Assembly (NCBI GenBank): GCA_035293245.1
Contig: DATDOO010000148.1
Location: 1-20,112, forward strand
Origin: DATDOO01 sp035293245
GTDB lineage: Bacteria; Pseudomonadota; Gammaproteobacteria; Methylococcales; Methylococcaceae
Direction of reading: 5' to 3'
Length of the DNA: 20,112 nt
The translations under genes were made by a program, and so were the position numbers. How positions within the stretch are numbered: position 1 is the stretch's first letter; each line of letters starts with the position of its first letter. The notes under the pieces are model-generated. The model did not search any database, had not been told where the DNA came from, and was given only the letters and a program-made list of their open reading frames with translations. Shown here one piece after another: positions 1 to 7,502 of this stretch.

Positions 1-573
1 CAAGGCGTGGAGCGCCTGTCCCCGGTGGCTGAGGCGGTTTTTCGTGTCCGGCGGCAGTTCCGCTGAAGCGCATCCCTCGCCGGGCACGAAGAACAAAGGA
101 TCGTAGCCGAAGCCGTTTTCCCCGCGCGGCGCGGTGAGGATGCGCCCTTCCCACACCCCTTCGGCGATCAGGGGACTCGGGTCGTCGGCGTGACGCAAAT
201 AGGCCATGACGCAACGGAAGCGGGCGGCGCGGCGTTGCTCCGGCACATCCCGCAGGGCTTCCAGGAGCTTGGCATTGTTGGCCGCATCGTCGGCACCCGC
301 ACCGGCGTAGCGGGCGGAATACACGCCGGGCGCGCCGTCCAGGGCGTCCACTTCCAGCCCGGAGTCGTCGGCGATGGCCGGCAGGCCGCTGAGACGGGCG
401 GCGTGGCGCGCCTTGAGGATGGCGTTTTCGATGAAAGTCAGGCCGGTTTCCTCGGCGTCAGGAATGCCGAAGGCGGACTGGGGGACGATGCGGATGTCCC
501 GGCCGGCCAGCAGCGCCTGGATTTCGCGGATCTTGCCGGCGTTGCCGCTGGCGAGGACGATGTCGCGGCTCAT
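1..573 (-). CDS. rdgB: dITP/XTP pyrophosphatase RdgB (HAM1 family), C-terminus cut by window edge
   Basis: Hydrolyses non-canonical purine NTPs (ITP, dITP, XTP) to the monophosphate and PPi in the cytosol, keeping them out of DNA and RNA. The minus-strand frame starts at ATG 573 and stays open to base 1, giving 191 codons; the family is about 197 residues long, so only a few C-terminal residues are missing. Family motifs are visible in order: N-terminal LASGNAGK, the ADDSGLEV active-site block (Asp69/Asp70), GENGFGYDPLF and the C-terminal SHRGQAL nucleotide-binding motif. The start codon overlaps the rph stop in an ATGA, so the two genes are translationally coupled. The identification rests on motifs and is very secure; only the extreme C-terminus is unseen. 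Confidence 0.95.
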   Translation of the reverse strand, partial: MSRDIVLASGNAGKIREIQALLAGRDIRIVPQSAFGIPDAEETGLTFIENAILKARHAARLSGLPAIADDSGLEVDALDGAPGVYSARYAGAGADDAANNAKLLEALRDVPEQRRAARFRCVMAYLRHADDPSPLIAEGVWEGRILTAPRGENGFGYDPLFFVPGEGCASAELPPDTKNRLSHRGQALHAL

Positions 574-1301
574 CCGCCTTGGAGCGCGGCGGTCAACGCC
601 TCGTTCTGGCGGGCGAACAATTCGGCGATGCCGCCTTGGGCGAGATCGAGCATGGCGTCCAACTCCTCGCGGCGGAAGGCGTGGCCTTCGGCGGTGCCCT
701 GCACTTCCACGAAGGCGCCCGCGTCGTTCATGACCACGTTCATGTCGGTTTCCGCGTCGCAGTCCTCGCGATAGTCCAGGTCGAGTACCGCAATCCCTTT
801 ATAAATTCCGACCGACACCGAGGCGATCTGCCCGTGCAGCGGATTGCTCTTCAGCTTGCGCAGCTTGAGCAGCTTGTCCACGGCCAGGGACAGGGCGACG
901 AAGCCGCCGGTGATGGAGGCGGTGCGCGTGCCGCCGTCGGCCTGGATCACGTCGCAGTCGATGGTGACGGTGCGCTCGCCCAGGGCCTGCAAGTCCACGG
1001 CGGCGCGCAGGGAGCGGCCGATGAGCCGCTGGATTTCCTGGGTGCGGCCCTGCTGCTTGCCGCGCGCGGCTTCCCGGTCCATGCGCGAATGGGTGGAGCG
1101 CGGCAGCATGCCGTACTCGGCGGTCACCCAGCCGCTGCCCTTACCCTTGAGAAAGGGCGGGACGCGCTCGTCCACGCTGGCGTTGCAAATGACGCGGGTG
1201 TCGCCGAACTCGACCTGCACCGAACCTTCCGCGTGCTTGGTGTAGTGGCAGGAGAGGATGATTTCGCGCAGTTGGTCCGGTTGCCGGCCGCTGGGTCTCA
1301 T
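570..1301 (-). CDS. rph: Ribonuclease PH
   Basis: A phosphorolytic 3'-5' exoribonuclease that trims tRNA 3' ends and works as a hexameric ring in the cytosol. The 243-residue product is close to the usual 238-245 and begins MRPSGRQPDQLR, the conserved RNase PH N-terminus. Downstream are the conserved GDTRVIC strand, the KGKGSGWVTAEYGMLPRST segment and the CDVIQADGGTRTASITGG phosphate-binding core. The stop overlaps the rdgB start by four bases (ATGA), forming an rph-rdgB unit. No good Shine-Dalgarno precedes the ATG, but the start matches the family N-terminus. A TATACT hexamer 37 bp upstream may be its promoter. The kinase gene upstream on the same strand ends 55 bp before this start. Confidence 0.96.
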   Translation of the reverse strand: MRPSGRQPDQLREIILSCHYTKHAEGSVQVEFGDTRVICNASVDERVPPFLKGKGSGWVTAEYGMLPRSTHSRMDREAARGKQQGRTQEIQRLIGRSLRAAVDLQALGERTVTIDCDVIQADGGTRTASITGGFVALSLAVDKLLKLRKLKSNPLHGQIASVSVGIYKGIAVLDLDYREDCDAETDMNVVMNDAGAFVEVQGTAEGHAFRREELDAMLDLAQGGIAELFARQNEALTAALQGG

Positions 1302-1337
1302 GGGGAGGCTGCTCTACTCTGGCGGGAAAGGGCGGGC

Positions 1338-1343
1338 AGTATA
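1338..1343 (-). promoter_or_regulatory. Candidate -10 element (TATACT) for rph-rdgB
   Basis: In the 55-bp gap between the kinase stop and the rph start, the minus strand reads TATACT, a 5/6 match to the sigma-70 -10 box. It would give a leader of roughly 30 nt. No recognisable -35 hexamer lies 16-18 bp upstream in the kinase 3' end, so this could be a weak or activator-dependent promoter, or chance. If it is not used, rph-rdgB would be read from upstream of the kinase. Confidence 0.3.
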
Positions 1344-1356
1344 CCCGACGCGCGCC

Positions 1357-2274
1357 CTATTCGCCCTGCGCCGAGGCGGCGGGCCGAGGGAAGGCCGCGC
1401 GCAACTGGGCGACCGACTGGGGACGCTGTTCCGGCTCGATGCCCATCGCCCAGTCGATGGCGGCGAGCAGATCGGCCGAATAATGCTGGGAATAAGCCTG
1501 CACGGCGGGCTCCAGTGTATCGTGCCTGGCCCGCTCCGGCGCCGCCGGCGGCGCACCGCCGTCCAGGCAGGCGCGCAGCGACGCGCCGAAGGCATACAGA
1601 TCGCTCCACGGTCCGAGCTGGCTTTCGCTGTTGTACTGCTCCACGGGCGAAAACCCCTTGCTGAGCACTTTGCCGGGCTTCCAGTTCAAGGTGTTCGGGT
1701 AAGGACGCGCCGCGCCGAAATCCAGCAGGATCGGGCTGCCGCCCGGCTGGATGAGAATGTTCTGCGGGGTGATGTCCAGGTGCAGCAGGCCATGGGAGTG
1801 AATTTCTTCCAGGCCGTCCAGCAGCGCACCGAACACCCGCAGCAGGAACTGCTCGCTGAAACGGCCCTGCCGCCCCATCACATACTCGGTGAGGACCCGG
1901 CCGTAGTAATAGTTCATGGCCAGATAGGCCGTGGCGTTGGCCTGGAAAAAGCTGAGCACTTCCGGCAGGTTCGGGTGCTTCAGGCGCACCAGCACCCGCG
2001 CCTCCTCCAGGAAATGCATCAGCCCCCGGGTCAGATTGCGCCGCGACTCGTCGTCGCGCGGCTGCACGGTCTGATCCGGAGCGCGCGTCGCCAGTTTGCG
2101 GGGGAAATATTCCTTGATGACCACGGGTTTGCGGTCCGAGAGGCGCTGCCCCAGATAGACCAGACTGAATCCCCCCCCCGCCAGGGCGCGCTCGACGACG
2201 AACTCGTCGATCACGCTGCCCGGCGGCAGATACAGGGAATCGTCGTGAAAATAATCGGGAGCGGGTGTGGACAC
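1357..2274 (-). CDS. Cytosolic Hanks-type Ser/Thr protein kinase
   Basis: A 305-residue eukaryotic-like protein kinase with no transmembrane segment or sensor domain. The core is complete: Gly-rich loop LAGGGFSLVY (residues 31-40), ATP-binding Lys54 in VVIKEYFP, probable helix-C Glu91, catalytic loop HLDITPQN (Asp167, with Leu in place of the Arg of HRD), DFG at 185-187, and an activation segment running into GFSPVEQY and SDLYAFG. The start is GTG at 2274, chosen because the N-terminal LPPG segment precedes the kinase fold; the upstream Shine-Dalgarno is poor, and an internal GTG at codon 21 is the alternative. It diverges from yicC and lies 55 bp upstream of rph. In Pseudomonas and relatives I recall a PP2C-type phosphatase gene in this neighbourhood; none is present here. 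Substrates are unknown. Confidence 0.9.
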   Translation of the reverse strand: MSTPAPDYFHDDSLYLPPGSVIDEFVVERALAGGGFSLVYLGQRLSDRKPVVIKEYFPRKLATRAPDQTVQPRDDESRRNLTRGLMHFLEEARVLVRLKHPNLPEVLSFFQANATAYLAMNYYYGRVLTEYVMGRQGRFSEQFLLRVFGALLDGLEEIHSHGLLHLDITPQNILIQPGGSPILLDFGAARPYPNTLNWKPGKVLSKGFSPVEQYNSESQLGPWSDLYAFGASLRACLDGGAPPAAPERARHDTLEPAVQAYSQHYSADLLAAIDWAMGIEPEQRPQSVAQLRAAFPRPAASAQGE

Positions 2275-2353
2275 CGTTGGCGCCGGGAGTTTTCAGGGGA
2301 AGCGTTCCGGCTTACCATGCCGGGCCTCGTCAATTTAACCACAGGACGCAAAC

Positions 2354-3220
2354 ATGTGCCGGAGTATGACCGCCTTCGCGGCGAGCATGGGCGAAAGCGC
2401 CGGGTACCAGGTAAGCTGGGAAATTCGCGGCGTCAACCACCGCCATCTGGATGTCGCCCTGCGCTTGCCGGAAGCTTTCCGCTCCCTCGAACCCGAACTG
2501 CGCGCGCGCATCGCCCGGCACCTCAAGCGCGGGCGCGTCGAGGCCACCCTGCAATGCCGGCGCGGCGGCGAAACGGCGGAAATTCCCGCCGTCAATCTGG
2601 AATTGGCCCGCCGGCTCATCGACGCGCTGAACCAGGTGCAACCGCTGCTCCCCTCTCCCGCCCCGGTGAGCGCGCTGGACGTGCTGCGCTGGCCTGGCGT
2701 GCTGGGCGAGCAGGAGACCTTCCCCGAAACCTTGCCGGAAACGGCGGAAACCCTGCTGGAAGAGGCCCTGCACCAACTGGTCGTGACCCGCGAGCGGGAA
2801 GGGACGCAACTGGCCGAGCTGATCCTGGCCCGCTGCCAGGCCATGCGCGAACAGGTCGCGCGGGCGCGGGAACGCCTGCCTGTTGTGCTTGACGGTCTAC
2901 GGGAAAGGATGCGCGCGCGTATCGAGGAAGTTTGCGCCAGCGCCGACCCGGCCCGGCTGGAGCAGGAAATGGCGCTCATGGTCCAGCGCCTGGACGTGGC
3001 CGAGGAAATGGACCGGCTGACCGAGCACCTGGACGAAATCGGCCGCATACTGCGCCAAAAAGAACCCGTGGGCCGCCGGCTGGACTTCCTGATGCAGGAA
3101 CTCAACCGCGAAGCCAACACCCTCGGCTCCAAATCCCAGGACATGGAAACCACCCGCGCGTCGGTGGAAATGAAGGTCCTGATCGAGCAGATGCGCGAGC
3201 AAATTCAGAATCTGGAATAA
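2354..3220 (+). CDS. yicC: YicC family endoribonuclease
   Basis: The 288-residue product matches the YicC family along its length (E. coli 287). The N-terminus MCRSMTAFA corresponds to the family's MIRSMTA(Y/F)A, which fixes the start at ATG 2354, with AGGA 8 nt upstream. The early GYQVSWEIRGVNHRHLD and the C-terminal DUF1732 segment RRLDFLMQELNREANTLGSK are the two family signatures. YicC proteins are toroidal endoribonucleases linked to small-RNA turnover (RyhB in E. coli) and stationary-phase survival. The gene diverges from the kinase across a 79-bp gap and is near the rph-rdgB unit, a common arrangement. The stop codon TAA sits in an ATAA that directly adjoins a hydrophobic reading frame discussed for 3217-3393. 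Confidence 0.95.
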   Translation: MCRSMTAFAASMGESAGYQVSWEIRGVNHRHLDVALRLPEAFRSLEPELRARIARHLKRGRVEATLQCRRGGETAEIPAVNLELARRLIDALNQVQPLLPSPAPVSALDVLRWPGVLGEQETFPETLPETAETLLEEALHQLVVTREREGTQLAELILARCQAMREQVARARERLPVVLDGLRERMRARIEEVCASADPARLEQEMALMVQRLDVAEEMDRLTEHLDEIGRILRQKEPVGRRLDFLMQELNREANTLGSKSQDMETTRASVEMKVLIEQMREQIQNLE

Positions 3221-3393
3221 AGAATCCCACGCGCTGGCTCGCTTTGGCAGGCGCATGTTCCTGCCTTGCCACGGTCTTGTCGCCCACGGGCTGTAGTTCA
3301 AAACTGACAAAAAAATCAGCCCATGCTTACAAAAACCAGGTTGTAAATACCGGTCCGCTGCTTACGCTTAGTGGGGCAGTCGCAAATCGATAA
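3217..3393 (+). other. Signal-peptide-like reading frame, possibly the detached N-terminus of the downstream hydrolase
   Basis: Directly after yicC an open frame reads (I)KNPTRWLALAGACSCLATVL then SPTGCSSKLTKK, i.e. a short basic n-region, a hydrophobic stretch and a Cys followed by Ser-Ser, as in a lipoprotein leader, although the lipobox (PTGC) is poor. It has no ATG: the first position is ATA, in an ATAA where a coupled stop/start would read ATGA. The frame stops at 3391. Removing one G from the GGGG run at 3373-3376 would join it in frame to the hydrolase ORF (TLSG then QSQIDKHGKK). This is consistent with a frameshift or sequencing error, but the whole reading is an inference. Confidence 0.35.
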
Positions 3394-4162
3394 ACACGGT
3401 AAAAAAGTTTATTGCGATTTTCTGATGGATAAGCCGTTTCCCGGCGCTACGGAAAGCCAACAACGGACGGACGAACCTGAAATACCTGAATTACGGGCAG
3501 ATCCATTCGCAAGCATTCCGTCCAATAACCCATGCAAAAACAGGACAATGCCAGTGAAACTGAAAATAAGCTCCATAGAACCGAAATTCGGCGACAACTA
3601 CAAAGCGGGATACGTCGGATTTACTTACCAGAACATTTCGGTCGCCTGCAAAGGCATTGCCTATATGACCCGCTGGGCGCGGATGAGCGATATAAAGGTT
3701 TCCCACGCATTGCTGGTAACCGGCGAAAACGAATGCATCGAAGCGCGCACCCAGCACGGCGTCGTTCGTTCCGACTTGAAGAAATACTTCGACAACCCCC
3801 ACTGCCAGATATTTTTCCGCAAACCCGTCGCCTTGACCGCGGAAATTGCCTCCAAAATGAATGCGGTCGCAGGAAAGGAGGTCGGCAAGAAATACGACTT
3901 CAATTTGATAGCCGCTCAGGCATTACAAGGCATCCTCGTCGGCAAATTCGTCAACACGGTATTTAACGGCAGTCCCGACCGGCTGGTGAGCAAGCTCCTG
4001 AACAACGACGACAAATGGATTTGCAGCGAACTGGTTGCCTATTGTCTCAACGAACAGCCCGAATATAGAGACAAGGGCGTACTTCACAGCCCCACCGACA
4101 CTATCGACCCGCAGGAGCTCTTCGAGGACTCGGTGATATTTACCCCATGGAATAAGTCATAA
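3371..4162 (+). CDS. Permuted papain-like (YiiX/NlpC-P60 type) cysteine hydrolase, N-terminus uncertain
   Basis: The conserved part resembles the circularly permuted NlpC/P60 (YiiX-like) fold: AGYVGFTYQN strand, His112 in VSHALLV, Glu124 in CIEA with a following GVV, and the nucleophile Cys218 in WICSELVAYCL (numbered from GTG 3371). Members cleave amide or thioester bonds in peptidoglycan, proteins or lipids; the substrate here cannot be told. The start is doubtful. GTG 3371 and ATG 3425 lack Shine-Dalgarno sequences, and ATG 3548 would give a 204-residue protein consisting of the fold alone. The frame may really continue from the signal-like segment at 3217-3393 by a one-base shift. Base composition is noticeably less GC-rich than the flanking genes, suggesting acquisition. 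Neighbours yicC and thiC give no functional hint. Confidence 0.65.
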   Translation: MGQSQIDKHGKKVYCDFLMDKPFPGATESQQRTDEPEIPELRADPFASIPSNNPCKNRTMPVKLKISSIEPKFGDNYKAGYVGFTYQNISVACKGIAYMTRWARMSDIKVSHALLVTGENECIEARTQHGVVRSDLKKYFDNPHCQIFFRKPVALTAEIASKMNAVAGKEVGKKYDFNLIAAQALQGILVGKFVNTVFNGSPDRLVSKLLNNDDKWICSELVAYCLNEQPEYRDKGVLHSPTDTIDPQELFEDSVIFTPWNKS

Positions 4163-4379
4163 GCCTATTCGCTGGGGGCAATTTGTTTTCGGCCATCGAT
4201 CGATTCATGGCCAAAATGGAGTCCGAGGGGCTTCGGGCGAAGCGTTATAAGCCGCCGCTGTCGTGGACGCTTGGGAGATGCTTTTGAGCGGCCCCGACAG
4301 CGACGCGAAAACTCATGAGGAAACGGCGAAGCCCCACGCCCGAGCGGCCCGGAAACGGCGAAGGAAAACGTCGAGGCGC
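4163..4379. other. Convergent intergenic spacer with short repeats
   Basis: This 217-bp spacer holds no gene I can support. Besides the inverted repeat at 4191-4212 it has a small hairpin GCTTCG-GG-CGAAGC near 4229-4242, a spaced inverted pair GCTGTCG / CGACAGC (about 4257 and 4296), and a 13-bp direct repeat GGAAACGGCGAAG at 4319-4331 and 4351-4363. None forms a convincing rho-independent terminator for either convergent gene. Confidence 0.4.
4191..4212. repeat. Inverted repeat downstream of the hydrolase gene
   Basis: GGCCAT (4191-4196) pairs with ATGGCC (4207-4212) around a 10-nt spacer containing ATCGATCGAT-like sequence; TTTT on the left and AAAA on the right extend the complementarity with a one-base bulge. 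It lies between the converging hydrolase and thiC genes. The T-run is on the wrong side for an intrinsic terminator on either strand, so its role is unclear. Confidence 0.5.
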
Positions 4380-6254
<1,875 letters not shown>

Positions 6255-6303
6255 TTCATACTCCAATAGTCGGAAATGCAGAAACGGCGCGGGAAGTGCG
6301 GGG

Positions 6304-6412
6304 AAGGCTTTCCTACGCCGGTGTTAACCGGATCAGGTTCAAAGGGTATTTCTCAGTCTCTCCGCCGCGTGCCGGAACGGTTCCGGTACGTGGAGGGGAC
6401 ACCCCCAGCCGT
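6304..6412 (-). promoter_or_regulatory. TPP riboswitch (THI element) upstream of thiC
   Basis: On the minus strand the leader carries the THI-box core in order: GGGGGTG near 6401-6407, CTGAGA at 6351-6356, ACCC at 6344-6347, TTGAACCTGATCCGGTTAA (6324-6342) and GCGTAGGAAAG ending at 6308. Outer bases GGCT / AGCC can close P1. An extra hairpin with arms CCGGAA / TTCCGG lies between the first core and CTGAGA and is an extended P3a. The element ends about 50 nt before the thiC ATG, with no U-rich terminator between, so regulation is probably by masking the Shine-Dalgarno rather than by attenuation. Confidence 0.95.
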
Positions 6413-6423
6413 TCTGATCAACG

Positions 6424-6452
6424 GCTAAACTAAAACAGCGCGGGGTTTTTTT
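6424..6452 (-). promoter_or_regulatory. Candidate sigma-70 promoter for thiC
   Basis: On the minus strand TTGAAA is followed, after 17 nt, by TAGTTT, just upstream of the riboswitch. The -35 match is good (5/6) but the -10 matches only 3/6. It is in the right place to transcribe the complete riboswitch. Support is positional and modest. Confidence 0.35.
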
Positions 6453-6501
6453 CAAGAAAAACAGCCCGGCGATCCCGTTCGGCTTGCCTGCCGGTCCGCA
6501 A

Positions 6502-6529
6502 TTGACAAGCCCTGCGCGCCCCATAAAAT
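6502..6529 (+). promoter_or_regulatory. Near-consensus sigma-70 promoter for the nor cassette
   Basis: TTGACA (6502-6507, 6/6) and TAAAAT (6524-6529, 5/6) are separated by 16 nt. Transcription would begin near 6536-6538, about 28 nt before the first ATG at 6565, which has an AAGAAGG Shine-Dalgarno. This is one of the best promoter matches in the window and implies sigma-70 transcription rather than a NorR/sigma-54 system, whose -24/-12 GG-GC signature I do not see. Confidence 0.7.
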
Positions 6530-6537
6530 CATATCCA

Positions 6538-6548
6538 CGATACATCTT
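6538..6548 (+). promoter_or_regulatory. Possible NsrR-type half-site at the nor transcription start
   Basis: CGATACATCTT matches 9 of 11 positions of the right half of the NsrR consensus as I remember it (AAATRCATCTT). The expected left half across a one-base spacer (6526-6536) matches only about 5 of 11. Placed over the predicted transcription start, a bound repressor would block transcription, which suits an NO-relieved repressor controlling NO reductase. No NsrR gene is in the window, so this is inference. Confidence 0.3.
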
Positions 6549-6564
6549 TAAGAAGGCGCACCCC

Positions 6565-6906
6565 ATGCTTGCTCCCGCAGGACTGCCGGATTTCTTCGCC
6601 GCCTTCTTCTCCGCCGCCCTGATCATTCTGGCGGGAGCGTGTTACGCGCTCTTCTATGCTTGGGCGCGGCTCGCCGGAAAAAGATCGTTACTCCTGCCGG
6701 CGGGCGGCTTCTATCTGGTTCTGATCGCCGCCACCTTCGCCTTGAGCCGGGCGCTGCATCTCGAAGGCCACTGGCTCGTCCTGATCGCCCTCATGCTGCT
6801 GGGTTATCTGTTCGCCCCGCCGGCGATCTGGCGCCTGTGCGCCGCCACCCACGCGGATGACGACCGCCCCCTCCCCGATTCACCCACACAGGAGAAATTC
6901 CCGTGA
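6565..6906 (+). CDS. Small three-TM membrane protein at the head of the nor cassette
   Basis: A 113-residue protein I cannot assign to a named family. It has three hydrophobic segments: about residues 9-33 (FFAAFFSAALIILAGACYALF), 40-58 (LLPAGGFYLVLIAATFAL) and 64-85 (HWLVLIALMLLGYLFAPPAIW), followed by a short acidic, Pro-rich tail. ATG 6565 is chosen because AAGAAGG lies upstream at normal spacing; the frame is open further 5' but that part overlaps the promoter. Its TGA overlaps the GTG start of norC (GTGA), so the two are translationally coupled. Likely roles are an accessory or assembly subunit of the NO reductase complex, inferred only from coupling and membrane location. Confidence 0.8.
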   Translation: MLAPAGLPDFFAAFFSAALIILAGACYALFYAWARLAGKRSLLLPAGGFYLVLIAATFALSRALHLEGHWLVLIALMLLGYLFAPPAIWRLCAATHADDDRPLPDSPTQEKFP

Positions 6907-7499
6907 ACGACACATCCCATTGGGCCTCCGAGGCGTTCTGGAAAAAAGCCGCCGTCTGGGTCACAGCCGGCTCCTTCGCCTTGTTGATCGTCCTGACCTT
7001 CGACTCCATGGCCAAAACCCAGGCCGGCGGCGAGCGCGTCCCGGCTTACGGCGTCATCAACCAGAAAATCGACTACCGCTACGACGAAGCCAAAAAGCGC
7101 TTCCAACCGGTGATCAAGGGCGAGCAGCCCCTGTTCGGCAGGAAACTGGACGAAGCCGCGGCGGAAGAACTGGTGGCGCTGGGCAAGAAGACCACGCAGG
7201 CCAAGAACTGCATCAACTGCCATACCGTGCTCGGCAACGGCGCCTATTACGCGCCCGACCTGACCAAAGCCTTCCTGGACCCGGACTGGGGCGACCTCCC
7301 GGCGGAGCGGGAAAAGCTCATGCTGGCCTTTCTGCAGGACCCGCAGACCAACGCCCGCACCTACGGCACCGGTCGGCGCATGCCGCGCTTAGGTATAACT
7401 GAGCAGGAAGCCCGTGGCATCGTGGCGTACCTCAAGTGGATGTCGGCCATCGACACCAACGGCTTCCCCCATAACTTCAAGACCACGCGCGAGGACTGA
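6903..7499 (+). CDS. norC: Nitric oxide reductase cytochrome c subunit (NorC), enlarged form
   Basis: The membrane-anchored c-type cytochrome that feeds electrons to NorB. It starts at GTG 6903 with AGGAG upstream. One N-terminal TM (about residues 16-34) anchors a periplasmic haem c domain: Cys103-Ile-Asn-Cys106-His107 binds the haem and Met160 in GRRMP is the probable axial ligand. The segments NCHTVLGNGAYYAPDL and the end LKWMSAIDTNGFPHN are characteristic of NorC. At 198 residues it is longer than typical NorC (about 146-150): roughly 40 extra residues lie between TM and haem motif, reading VPAYGVINQKIDYRYDEAKK and onward to the haem site. norB begins 3 nt after its stop. Identification as NorC is firm; the role of the extra segment is unknown. 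Confidence 0.9.
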   Translation: MNDTSHWASEAFWKKAAVWVTAGSFALLIVLTFDSMAKTQAGGERVPAYGVINQKIDYRYDEAKKRFQPVIKGEQPLFGRKLDEAAAEELVALGKKTTQAKNCINCHTVLGNGAYYAPDLTKAFLDPDWGDLPAEREKLMLAFLQDPQTNARTYGTGRRMPRLGITEQEARGIVAYLKWMSAIDTNGFPHNFKTTRED

Positions 7500-7502
7500 G
7501 TC

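Noticed and set aside
1258..2892. 544-codon plus-strand frame opposite the kinase and into yicC
   Set aside because: It overlaps the kinase in antisense and yicC in another frame; both of those have family motifs, and this frame has none.
4186..4216. Bidirectional terminator at the TTTT-GGCCAT-ATGGCC-AAAA repeat
   Set aside because: A bidirectional terminator needs A upstream and T downstream of the stem on the transcribed sense; here the order is reversed for both strands.
6255..6266. Upstream TTG start for thiC
   Set aside because: Using it would place the GGAG Shine-Dalgarno inside the coding sequence; ATG 6254 has ideal spacing from that GGAG.
6408..6424. FNR/DNR-type box near GATCAA upstream of the nor cassette
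   Set aside because: Only one half (TTGAT on the minus strand) is present, the partner half is missing, and it lies within the 5' edge of the thiC riboswitch leader, far from the nor promoter.
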